Part shown: positions 1-6,150 of the stretch, piece by piece | How the letters are laid out: the number at the start of each line of letters is the position of its first letter | Numbering within the stretch: the stretch's first letter is position 1 | DNA from: an uncultured Brachyspira sp. | GTDB lineage: Bacteria; Spirochaetota; Brachyspiria; Brachyspirales; Brachyspiraceae | Assembly (NCBI RefSeq): GCF_910588665.1 | Contig: NZ_CAJUPR010000009.1 | Span: 88,295 to 109,809, forward strand | Direction: 5' to 3' | Length of the DNA stretch: 21,515 bases | Translations under genes and position numbers: made by a program | The notes under the pieces: generated by a model | The model's database searches: none | The model's input: only the letters and a program-made list of their open reading frames with translations | Told to the model about the DNA's origin: nothing

Positions 1-280
1 TACCATACATACTTTTTACTTTAGAAGTATCCCATTTATTTAAAGGCTGATTAAACTCTAAGGCTCCAGAAAACATACCGCTCATATTTTCAACATTAGA
101 TGTATCCCAGCTATTTAAAGCCTGATTAAAACTTTTTGCTCCATAAAACATACCTCCCATATCCTCAACTTTAGAGGTATCCCAATTATTTAATGGCTGA
201 TTAAAACTTTCAGCTCTGTTAAACATACCATACATACTTTTTACTTTAGAAGTATCCCATTTATTTAAAGGCTGATTAAA
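1..280. repeat. Long direct repeat inside the DUF285 gene
   Basis: Positions 1-55 and 226-280 are identical over 55 bases, offset by 225 bases, which is exactly three 75-base (25-residue) units. The intervening units are similar but diverged. The left copy may continue past the edge. Such in-frame repeats can recombine to add or lose whole units without shifting the frame. Confidence 0.9.
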
Positions 281-490
281 TTCTGATGCAAACAAAAACA
301 TATCTTCCATATTTATAACATTGGAAGTATCCCAAGTTTCTATTCCTGAAAAATCTTTTCTTTTTATATCATAAAATAGTTCACTCATATCAGTTATTAA
401 GCTTGTATCAATACTGCCTAGATTAATATTTTCATCTTCAGTTAATTTTTTTAATTCTTCTTTTGTTTCAGGTTTAAATTTTTTTTCCAT
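1..490 (-). CDS. DUF285 / BspA-like repeat protein, C-terminus beyond window
   Basis: The reading frame opens at an ATG (490-488) behind an AAGGAAA ribosome site and stays open to the left edge, giving 163 visible residues. After a charged N-terminus of about 40 residues with no signal peptide, the protein is built of 25-residue units of the type WDTS(K/N)V..M..MF..A..FNQPLN. This is the signature of the DUF285 family, which is related to BspA-like leucine-rich repeats. At least five units are visible. Units three apart are nearly identical in DNA (see the repeat entry). DUF285 proteins are often surface or secreted and variable; here no export signal is visible, so location is open. A promoter lies just upstream, so the gene can be transcribed separately from the ankyrin gene behind it. 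Family assignment is confident; function is unknown. Confidence 0.85.
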   Translation of the reverse strand, partial: MEKKFKPETKEELKKLTEDENINLGSIDTSLITDMSELFYDIKRKDFSGIETWDTSNVINMEDMFLFASEFNQPLNKWDTSKVKSMYGMFNRAESFNQPLNNWDTSKVEDMGGMFYGAKSFNQALNSWDTSNVENMSGMFSGALEFNQPLNKWDTSKVKSMYG

Positions 491-559
491 TTTTTGATTT
501 CCTTGTATTTACTAAAAAGTTTTTCTGCATAACAGTTTTTTAATTTTAAAATAAATATT

Positions 560-588
560 AATATATACTATATAAAAAAATAAATCAA
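560..588 (-). promoter_or_regulatory. Predicted promoter of the DUF285 gene
   Basis: On the minus strand TTGATT (588-583) and TATATT (565-560) are separated by 17 bases. The predicted start of transcription near 553 gives a leader of about 60 bases before the ATG at 490. Confidence 0.45.
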
Positions 589-639
589 GTATATAATTTA
601 GTATTTAAGAATTATATACATATCCTATTAAATTAATAT

Positions 640-1221
640 TTAAGATAATTCAGAAACTGTTTTTAAAAAATCTGAGGCTTCTTTTTGATTTTTACGAAGT
701 GCAAACTCTAATGCTCTCTCTCCGTCTTTATTTTTATGCTCTATATCCGCTCCGTTTTCAATTAACAATTTCACTGCATCTATATCATTAACACCTGCAC
801 AAAACATTAAAGGAGTTGTAAGTTTGAAATTTTCTGCATTAACATCAGCTCCCGCTTCAATTAATGCTCTTATTATATCATATTCTTTTGTAAGAGAAGC
901 ATAAAGCAAAGCTGAAAATAAAGGTCTGTCTCTTAAATTTACATCTGCGCCGCAGTCTATTAAATATAATGCTATACGCCTTTGTTTTTCTGCACAGGCA
1001 AACATCAATGCGGTTATTCCCGTTCTGCTTCTTGCATTGATATCAGCCCCTTCCTCTACTAAAAGCTTGGCTATATCAAAATATCCATTTTTAGCGCAAA
1101 TCATAAGCAATGTAAACTTAGACTCTTCATCTCTTGCATCTGCTAATGAGCTGTTATGTTCCAGATATTTTTTTACATTATCAAAATCGTTATTTTTTAC
1201 ATACTCGACTATCAAAGACAT
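640..1221 (-). CDS. Ankyrin-repeat protein (193 aa)
   Basis: The protein consists almost entirely of ankyrin repeats, about five of them from residue 35 on. They are recognised by the recurring pattern of a T/A-LM-A start, paired helices and the turn GADIN or GADVN (around residues 58-62, 91-95, 124-128 and 157-161). There is no signal peptide or membrane segment, so it is probably cytoplasmic and binds another protein. The ATG at 1221 has AAAGG eight bases upstream. It starts 17 bases after the stop of the ABC-2 permease gene on the same strand, so the two are very likely co-transcribed. This suggests that the ankyrin protein serves or regulates that transporter, but the sequence does not prove it. 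The family is certain; the partner is unknown. Confidence 0.9.
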   Translation of the reverse strand: MSLIVEYVKNNDFDNVKKYLEHNSSLADARDEESKFTLLMICAKNGYFDIAKLLVEEGADINARSRTGITALMFACAEKQRRIALYLIDCGADVNLRDRPLFSALLYASLTKEYDIIRALIEAGADVNAENFKLTTPLMFCAGVNDIDAVKLLIENGADIEHKNKDGERALEFALRKNQKEASDFLKTVSELS

Positions 1222-1238
1222 TTAAACCTTTATAATAA

Positions 1239-1946
1239 TTACTGCCATTTATATGATTCTACAAACATAGTGGATATGGATATACATGCAACAGCCCAAA
1301 TAAGAAAAAATATAACATTTTGTATATCTATCATACCTTTTGTAAAATCAGAAAAATATGTTGTTACGGATACCGCATTTAATATTTTGCTTGCGCCTGT
1401 AAACATCTCGCTAAGCCAATTTATAATATATGCAAATATCCCCATAGATACGCCTAAAATAGCGGCTACTAACTGGCTCTTAGATATGCTTGTTGCAATA
1501 AGTCCAAGTCCTAAAATGGCAGTTCCCAAGAGAAATAATCCCAAATAACCGCTGAATATAACTCCGATATCAGGTTTTCCGAATATCATTAGAAGTATAG
1601 GATATACAAAAGTCATAGCTAAAAGAGAAGCATATACTACAAGTACGGATAAATATTTTCCCAAAACATACTGAAGCGAAGTAATTGGAGCGGTCATTAT
1701 AAGCTCAAAAGTACCTGAAGCTCTTTCTTCAGCTATAAGCTTCATACAAAGTATGGAAAGAAATAATATTGTAAAAAATCCAATATTATACATAGTATTT
1801 TCCATAACAGCCAATCTGCTATAATAGATTTCTATAGTAAAAAAATATCCTGTTAAAGCTAGGTATATAAACCCTAATATATAATAAAGCGATGATACAT
1901 AAAAAGATTGAATTTCCCTTGAAAATACAGCATATACATTTCTCAT
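1239..1946 (-). CDS. ABC-2 type transporter permease, GldF/NosY-like
   Basis: This 235-residue membrane protein has about six hydrophobic segments (near 18-38, 54-72, 98-120, 130-150, 156-180 and 206-228). The cytoplasmic loop EERASGTFELIMTAP at residues 73-87 is the conserved ER..GT.E.L...P element of ABC-2 permeases. Size and pattern match the GldF/NosY/NatB group, which works with a GldA-like ATPase in export of unknown substrates, or in gliding in Bacteroidetes. The ATG at 1946 follows an AGAGGT site, and only 15 bases separate it from the stop of the ATPase gene upstream. The third partner often found in such operons, a GldG-like auxiliary protein, is absent here; an ankyrin protein takes its place. 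The substrate cannot be read from the sequence. Confidence 0.88.
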   Translation of the reverse strand: MRNVYAVFSREIQSFYVSSLYYILGFIYLALTGYFFTIEIYYSRLAVMENTMYNIGFFTILFLSILCMKLIAEERASGTFELIMTAPITSLQYVLGKYLSVLVVYASLLAMTFVYPILLMIFGKPDIGVIFSGYLGLFLLGTAILGLGLIATSISKSQLVAAILGVSMGIFAYIINWLSEMFTGASKILNAVSVTTYFSDFTKGMIDIQNVIFFLIWAVACISISTMFVESYKWQ

Positions 1947-1961
1947 ATTATAACCTCTTAT

Positions 1962-2972
1962 TTAATTATTAACTGCTTCTTCTTCAGTTTTAGCTTCGGA
2001 AGATAAATCTCTGATATATTTAGCTCTGTCAAAATCTTCGTTCTTCTTCTTATCTGTAAAGTAAATAAATACCTCTTCCAATGATCTTTCTTTAGCCCTA
2101 ATTTCTAAAACATCAAAGTTATTATTAACTAAATGCCTAACTATAGCCGCTCTTGAATCGTTGCCTCTTTCACACTCTATTAAAATATCTCCGTAGGAAT
2201 TGGACTCAGCCTGTACAACGCCATCAACCTCCCTAACACATAAAAGTGCATCATTATATCTTCCAGATACTTTAAGTTCTATATTTCCTCCCAATATTTC
2301 TCTGTCCATAGCCATTTTTAAGCCTTCAATAGTATCTTCTGCTATTAATTCTCCGCTGTCTATAATCAAAGCTCTTTCGCAGGTATCTTCAACTTCGCTT
2401 AATATATGCGTAGAAAGTATAACGGTCCTTGTACCTCCTAAGCTTTTAATCAAAGATCTTACTTCTATTAATTGATTGGGGTCAAGTCCGCTTGTAGGTT
2501 CGTCCAATATTAAAACTTCAGGATCATGTATTATTGCCTGAGCTATAGCAGTTCTTTGCCTGTAGCCTTTTGAAAGATGACCTATTATTCTATTTCTAGA
2601 TTTTGTAAGTCCTGTTATTTCTATAGTATTTTCCAAAGCAGTTTTTATATGCTTATTAGGTATTCCCTTAAGTTTAGCGCAGAACCTTAGATAATCTATG
2701 ACCGTCATTTCGGTATATAACGAAACATTTTCAGGAGTATATCCTATTCTTTTTTTAATTTCTATAGGATTGTCATAAACCTCATAATCGTCTAAATAAA
2801 CATATCCGCTAGTTGCAGGAAGATAACCTGTAATTATACGCATCATAGTGCTTTTTCCAGCTCCGTTAGGCCCTAAAAATCCTACTATCTCTCCCTTGTT
2901 TATGGTATATGATACGCCTTTAAGTGCAAGATGCTCTCCGTAATACTTAACAATATTATCAACTTTTATCAT
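1962..2972 (-). CDS. ABC-2 transporter ATP-binding protein, GldA/NatA-like
   Basis: All motifs of an ABC ATPase are present (numbered from the ATG at 2972): Walker A GPNGAGKST at 34-42, signature LSKGYRQR at 133-140, Walker B VLILDEP at 153-159, D-loop SGLDPNQ and the H-loop histidine near 189. The Q-loop position reads TPEN, with Glu instead of Gln, as is common in the GldA group. After about residue 215 comes an extension of roughly 120 residues like the accessory C-terminal domain of such ATPases, ending in a highly charged tail. A TTG three bases upstream would add one residue, but AAAGGG at 2984-2979 is correctly spaced only for the ATG at 2972. It is the first gene of a three-gene minus-strand operon and energises the permease that follows. 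Confidence 0.92.
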   Translation of the reverse strand: MIKVDNIVKYYGEHLALKGVSYTINKGEIVGFLGPNGAGKSTMMRIITGYLPATSGYVYLDDYEVYDNPIEIKKRIGYTPENVSLYTEMTVIDYLRFCAKLKGIPNKHIKTALENTIEITGLTKSRNRIIGHLSKGYRQRTAIAQAIIHDPEVLILDEPTSGLDPNQLIEVRSLIKSLGGTRTVILSTHILSEVEDTCERALIIDSGELIAEDTIEGLKMAMDREILGGNIELKVSGRYNDALLCVREVDGVVQAESNSYGDILIECERGNDSRAAIVRHLVNNNFDVLEIRAKERSLEEVFIYFTDKKKNEDFDRAKYIRDLSSEAKTEEEAVNN

Positions 2973-3008
2973 CAATAACCCTTTAAATATTTATTCTAAT
3001 TAAAAGAA

Positions 3009-3043
3009 TGCTGCATTATAACAGCAAAATTTTTATTTATCAA
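3009..3043 (-). promoter_or_regulatory. Predicted promoter of the ABC-ankyrin operon
   Basis: On the minus strand TTGATA (3043-3038) and a perfect TATAAT (3020-3015) are 17 bases apart. The -10 box is flanked by the inverted repeat TGCTG-N8-CAGCA (3026-3009), which could be a small operator. Transcription would start near 3008, about 36 bases before the ATPase ATG. Confidence 0.6.
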
Positions 3044-3161
3044 TATACATGTTAATTATTATATTATCGCAAAATAATAATTTTTCAGTAATAAAAAATT
3101 ATAAATATGTATAATACGCTGTAAAAAAATAATAGAAAACAATATTTAACTATTATAAAAA

Positions 3162-3198
3162 ACAAATAAAAAAAGCCTGCCTAATATATGACAGACTT
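3162..3198 (-). terminator. Rho-independent terminator of the HEAT-repeat gene
   Basis: Read on the minus strand, a nine-pair stem (3198-3190 with 3181-3173, two G-T pairs) closes an eight-base loop and is followed directly by seven T and further T-rich sequence. It lies 28 bases after the stop codon at 3227. The plus strand also has a T run after the stem, so it may work in both directions. Confidence 0.8.
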
Positions 3199-3226
3199 TT
3201 TTATATAAAATAAAATTAATGTTTTA

Positions 3227-3913
3227 TTACTGAGCTGCAGTATCCGAAGCCGTATTTCCTCCGTTTGATGAGGAAGGCTTAATATTTTTAATAGCATCAA
3301 CAGCAGCTTGTCTTACAACTACAAAATACTGCTCATTTTGAGCTAAATCTATTAAATCGCTTAAAGCAGCCTGATCGCCTATTTTACCCAAAGCAACTGC
3401 AACTTCATAAACTATAGCCTGAGTTTTAGCCAGTCTTAATTGGAAAAGCAAAGCAGCGACACCTTTAGAACTTCCTATTTCTCCCAATGTCTGAGCGGCT
3501 GCTATAATATTAGAAACTTCCTGTTCGGAATATAGCATTTGAGATATATATTTTACTGAACTTTCCGATTTAGCGGCTTTAGCTGCCTGCAGAGCCTGAT
3601 AACGAACCATAGAATCGGAATTTTGGCTGAAGGGGACATCTAAACCGTAATTTACATATCTATTAATTGCCGCAATTAAATTTTCGGAATTAGCGCCTTT
3701 TTCGCTTAAAGCTTTAAAACATAAGGCTTTAACATGAGGACTTCCGCCTTCTATAGCAGATATTAAAAGCTTTTCATCTTGATTTGCTAAAGCATTCACA
3801 AAATTTTGTGATAATTCTTCTCTAGGCTTATTGCCTGCAGATGCTTCCTGAGCAAAAACAGAAAATAAAGAAAATGCAGACATTAATGTTACAATAAATA
3901 GTTTCTTGAGCAT
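3227..3913 (-). CDS. Secreted HEAT-repeat (PBS-lyase-like) protein
   Basis: The start is taken at the ATG 3913-3911, because AAGGGG lies seven bases upstream and the protein then begins with a classical signal peptide: MLKKLF, a hydrophobic core, and a cleavage site near SVFAQ-EA around residue 20. The mature part of about 205 residues is helical and carries HEAT repeats of the PBS-lyase type, with the recurring element A..LG.IG....... L..L (for example LGEIGSS and LGKIGDQ). These repeats are protein-binding scaffolds, so a periplasmic or outer-membrane adaptor role is likely; no catalytic residues are visible. The tail is rich in Ser, Asn, Gly and Thr. A promoter fully overlapped by a palindrome precedes the gene and a strong terminator follows, so it is a regulated single-gene unit. 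Confidence 0.85.
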   Translation of the reverse strand: MLKKLFIVTLMSAFSLFSVFAQEASAGNKPREELSQNFVNALANQDEKLLISAIEGGSPHVKALCFKALSEKGANSENLIAAINRYVNYGLDVPFSQNSDSMVRYQALQAAKAAKSESSVKYISQMLYSEQEVSNIIAAAQTLGEIGSSKGVAALLFQLRLAKTQAIVYEVAVALGKIGDQAALSDLIDLAQNEQYFVVVRQAAVDAIKNIKPSSSNGGNTASDTAAQ

Positions 3914-3937
3914 TATACAACCCCTTAGTATATTAAG

Positions 3938-3973
3938 TTGTATAATAATACTATTATTATACAATAATTGCAA
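3938..3973 (-). promoter_or_regulatory. Promoter with overlapping 27-bp palindromic operator
   Basis: The minus strand has TTGCAA (3973-3968), 17 bases, then TATTAT (3950-3945). A perfect inverted repeat with 13-base arms (TTGTATAATAATA) and a single central base spans 3964-3938, covering the spacer, the -10 box and the likely transcription start. This is the position of a typical repressor site. The first nine bases of the half-site recur at 3920-3912, running into the start codon. Confidence 0.55.
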
Positions 3974-4052
3974 GCAAATTTAATAAATTTATAAAAAAAT
4001 AATCTATATAAATATATGTTATTTTCTAATTGAATATGTAAAAGTTATTTAT

Positions 4053-4117
4053 TTTAAGTAAAACAATTTTACTTAAATAATTTTATATTGTTATTATAAA
4101 AATACCGTCCGTATAAT
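4053..4117 (+). promoter_or_regulatory. Promoter of the membrane-anchored ankyrin gene with upstream palindrome
   Basis: TTGTTA (4088-4093) and TATAAT (4112-4117) are 18 bases apart, predicting a start near 4124, about 15 bases before the ATG. Upstream, 4053-4077 is a perfect inverted repeat with 11-base arms (TTTAAGTAAAA) around the spacer CAA. Its position, ten bases before the -35 box, would suit an activator site. Confidence 0.5.
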
Positions 4118-4138
4118 TTTATAAAATTGGAAGCAGAA

Positions 4139-4612
4139 ATGAATTACAATACTATAATTATAGTTTCAATTTTAGCTGTAATAGTTTTGTGGCCTATTAT
4201 AAAAAAAATAACAAAGAACATAAAAATAGAAAATTTGGATAATATTCATATAGCCTGTCTTTACGGAGATTTAAATAAAATCAAAAAATTAATATCTTCT
4301 GGAGTAAATATAAATTCAAAGGATTTCAGCAACAGAACACCTTTAATGTACGCTGCGGAAGACGGAGCTGTAGAAACTATTGAATATTTATTGAAAAACG
4401 GTGCAGACATAAATGAAACTGATGTAAAAGGAGACAGCGCTTTAATAATAGCTATAAAAAACAATAATATAAAAGCCTCTCAGCTATTAATAGAAAAAGG
4501 AGCCGATATCAGAATAAAAAACGAAGATAATAAAGATGCATCTAATATAGCTGCGGATATGGGATATAAAGAAATAAGCAATTTTATAGAAAAAATATTT
4601 AAGAAAAATTAA
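4139..4612 (+). CDS. Membrane-anchored ankyrin-repeat protein (157 aa)
   Basis: The ATG at 4139 is preferred over an upstream TTG (4127), since GGAAG lies five bases before it and the protein then starts with an N-terminal hydrophobic anchor (about residues 5-21, followed by KKITKNIK). By the positive-inside rule the ankyrin part should be cytoplasmic. Three to four ankyrin repeats follow from about residue 35, with the markers NRTPLMYAAEDG, NGADINETD and KGADIRIKN. It has no signal for release and no enzymatic domain, so it is probably an inner-membrane-tethered protein-binding module. It diverges from the HEAT-repeat gene across a 225-base regulatory region and converges on the zinc-ribbon gene. 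No convincing terminator follows; the 28-base gap holds only an AT-only stem. Confidence 0.88.
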   Translation: MNYNTIIIVSILAVIVLWPIIKKITKNIKIENLDNIHIACLYGDLNKIKKLISSGVNINSKDFSNRTPLMYAAEDGAVETIEYLLKNGADINETDVKGDSALIIAIKNNNIKASQLLIEKGADIRIKNEDNKDASNIAADMGYKEISNFIEKIFKKN

Positions 4613-4640
4613 ATATATCTTCTCTAATAAATAATTTTTA

Positions 4641-4880
4641 TTAATTATTATTGTTGCTTCTTGTTATATTTGTAGAGCCGCATATAGGACAATGCGATAC
4701 TGAATCTTCAATTATATCATCTATTTGAGCGATATCATCATCTTCCGATATATTAATCTCTTTATCATCTACTGCCCAGAAATTAGAACAGTCTTTGCAA
4801 TAAAAATGTATTAAATATTCTCTATAAGTGGGATAATTACCTTCTATTTTTCTATATCCGTCTATAATATTATGCTCCAT
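4641..4880 (-). CDS. Small zinc-ribbon protein (79 aa)
   Basis: The ATG at 4880 has an AGGAG site five bases upstream; longer versions upstream of it would run through the promoter and are rejected. The protein contains two Cys pairs, CKDC at residues 28-31 and CPIC at 64-67, separated by a strongly acidic stretch (ISEDDDIAQIDDIIED). Four cysteines in two CxxC knuckles point to a zinc ribbon or rubredoxin-like fold. The acidic spacer makes DNA binding by that part unlikely. I do not recognise a named family. It has its own promoter and converges with the ankyrin gene. Confidence 0.75.
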   Translation of the reverse strand: MEHNIIDGYRKIEGNYPTYREYLIHFYCKDCSNFWAVDDKEINISEDDDIAQIDDIIEDSVSHCPICGSTNITRSNNNN

Positions 4881-4909
4881 AATTTCTCCTATTTGCTTTA
4901 TAGTAAAAA

Positions 4910-4937
4910 AATATAATATTTTTATATGAAAAGTCAA
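4910..4937 (-). promoter_or_regulatory. Predicted promoter of the zinc-ribbon gene
   Basis: On the minus strand TTGACT (4937-4932) and TATATT (4915-4910) are 16 bases apart, giving a start near 4903 and a leader of about 22 bases. Confidence 0.55.
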
Positions 4938-4940
4938 TAT

Positions 4941-5177
4941 TTTTTCTTAAAGCCATTATAAAAATTTTATATTAATAAAACAAAAAAAATATATATAAAT
5001 AAAATTAAGCGTCAATGTAATCAAAATAAAATTATTATTTAATTAAATTAATTGAAATAAGAGATGTATTTTATCTCAGTTTTCTATAAAAAATATTTAC
5101 ATAATACTATTTTTTTTACTTTTTTTTTACTTTTTTAATAAAAAAGTAAAATTTATTAAAAAATAATGTAAAAAAAC
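4941..5177. other. Intergenic region between divergent zinc-ribbon and PepSY genes
   Basis: This AT-rich stretch lies between two divergent promoters. It holds a short stem (GAGAT at 5061 with ATCTC at 5073) and long T runs at 5111-5136. The runs end in a perfect inverted repeat, 5125-5151, with 12-base arms (TTTTACTTTTTT) around AAT. That repeat lies 26 bases before the -35 box of the PepSY gene. No coding sequence was found. Confidence 0.5.
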
Positions 5178-5206
5178 TTGACATTTATATAATAATATGC
5201 TATTAT
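5178..5206 (+). promoter_or_regulatory. Strong predicted promoter of the PepSY-like gene
   Basis: A consensus TTGACA (5178-5183) and TATTAT (5201-5206) are separated by exactly 17 bases. Transcription would begin near 5213, and an AAAGGAG ribosome site follows just before the ATG. This is the best -35 box in the window, suggesting high expression. Confidence 0.75.
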
Positions 5207-5238
5207 ATCTTTATAACAAAAAATAAAGGAGCAATCTT

Positions 5239-5670
5239 ATGAAAAAAAATCTAAAAAAAATTATCTTAACTGCATCTATAATGATGTTTTCTGCTGTTAG
5301 TGCTTTTGCTGATATAGCAATACAGGCTAATCAATTACCTAAAAATGCCCAAGATTTTATAAAATCTAATTTTCCTTCAGATCAAATAGTATATGCTGAA
5401 AAAGACAGAAACAGTTTTACAGCTGAGTTAGAAAGCGGAGCTGAAATTGATTTTGATAAAGACGGAAATTGGACTGATGTATCAGGAAATAATAAACCTA
5501 TACCTACTAAATTTATTCCTGCTAATATATTAAGCGCTGTTGAAACAAAATATCCGAGAGTTGCAGTATTAGAAATCAGTAAAGAATATCTTAGCTATAA
5601 ATTAAAATTAGGAAACAATAGAGAAGTATATATTGATAATACAGGCAAAATTGTAGGAGATAAACTATAA
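5239..5670 (+). CDS. Secreted PepSY-like (DUF2874-type) protein
   Basis: The 143-residue product starts with a clear signal peptide (MKKNLKK, hydrophobic core 8-22, cleavage after AFA at residue 24). The mature protein shows two similar halves of a PepSY-like fold. The first has PKNAQDFIKSNFP followed by a strand-rich part ending in IDFDKDGNW. The second has PANILSAVETKYP followed by a strand-rich part ending in VYIDNTGKI. This arrangement matches small periplasmic PepSY-like proteins found in Bacteroidetes and spirochaetes; their role is not established (they have been compared with inhibitor folds). The gene stands alone between a near-consensus promoter and a strong terminator, with an AAAGGAG site, so it is probably abundant. 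Family assignment is by pattern only. Confidence 0.82.
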   Translation: MKKNLKKIILTASIMMFSAVSAFADIAIQANQLPKNAQDFIKSNFPSDQIVYAEKDRNSFTAELESGAEIDFDKDGNWTDVSGNNKPIPTKFIPANILSAVETKYPRVAVLEISKEYLSYKLKLGNNREVYIDNTGKIVGDKL

Positions 5671-5683
5671 TAACAAAACAAGC

Positions 5684-5722
5684 AGGACTGGCATTTTATT
5701 TGTCAGTCCTTATTTTTTATTG
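5684..5722 (+). terminator. Rho-independent terminator of the PepSY-like gene
   Basis: A ten-pair stem (5684-5693 with 5701-5710, one G-T pair) with a seven-base loop is followed by TATTTTTTATT. It begins 13 bases after the stop codon. Confidence 0.88.
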
Positions 5723-5762
5723 TATTATGTTATACTAAAATAATTAATGATAACTAATCTCT

Positions 5763-5876
5763 TTATTTTCCAACATAGACTTTATAAGCTTTTTTATTCT
5801 TTTCTACATTTACATTCTCCAATGATTTTTCTTTCATAATATTTAAAGCTCTGCCCGCAGTTTCCTTGGCAGGCTG
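5763..5876 (-). pseudogene. C-terminal coding fragment of unknown family, other frame
   Basis: Overlapping the end of the HAD remnant in another frame, the minus strand encodes 37 residues from QPAKETAGRALNIMKEK to AYKVYVGK and a stop at 5763. Its composition looks more like real protein than the HAD frame does over the same bases, which gives a run of cysteines. It could be the surviving end of the same gene after a frameshift, or of a different deleted gene. I could not identify it. Confidence 0.35.
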
Positions 5877-6080
5877 AAAAAATAATAGAATAATTATTAT
5901 TTCCCAAAATTTTATTATAATTTTTTATTCCGTCAAAATGTCATCTGCTTGATAATATAAACTCTATATTATAATCATTAATAATCTTATGATTATACTG
6001 AGTTATTTCTTTACTGCTGTTAAGCAAAGTACCGTCCAAATCCGAGGCTATAAATTTTATTTTTCTTTTAAAATATACAT
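5794..6080 (-). pseudogene. Decayed Cof-type HAD phosphatase remnant
   Basis: On the minus strand, from near 6070, the frame reads KRKIKFIASDLDGTLLNSS. This is motif I of HAD phosphatases (DLDGT encoded at 6042-6028), followed by a helix and FILSS, as in the Cof/YidA subfamily. The next codons are AGA then TGA (5943-5941) where the family has a GR pair, and the frame resumes with HFDGIKNYNKILG, which again fits the family. An ATG with an AAGGAA site (ATG 6080-6078) is in another frame, so the start is frameshifted too. The frame ends at 5794 after only about 95 codons, while intact Cof proteins have about 270. It is therefore a broken, truncated copy lying directly downstream of purL on the same strand. 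Confidence 0.7.
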
Positions 6081-6150
6081 TTAAAAAATTCCTTAATGAA
6101 TATAGTAAAAACAAGCAAATTTTAAATATCTAATTTAAAAAGCAGTATTT

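Noticed and set aside
1..280. Possible CRISPR array suggested by regular repeats
   Set aside because: The 75-base periodicity is in frame and encodes DUF285 units; there are no constant short repeats with unrelated spacers.
6090..6150. Terminator for purL
   Set aside because: Only an AT-only eight-pair stem (TTTTAAAT with ATTTAAAA) is present; it is too weak to call.
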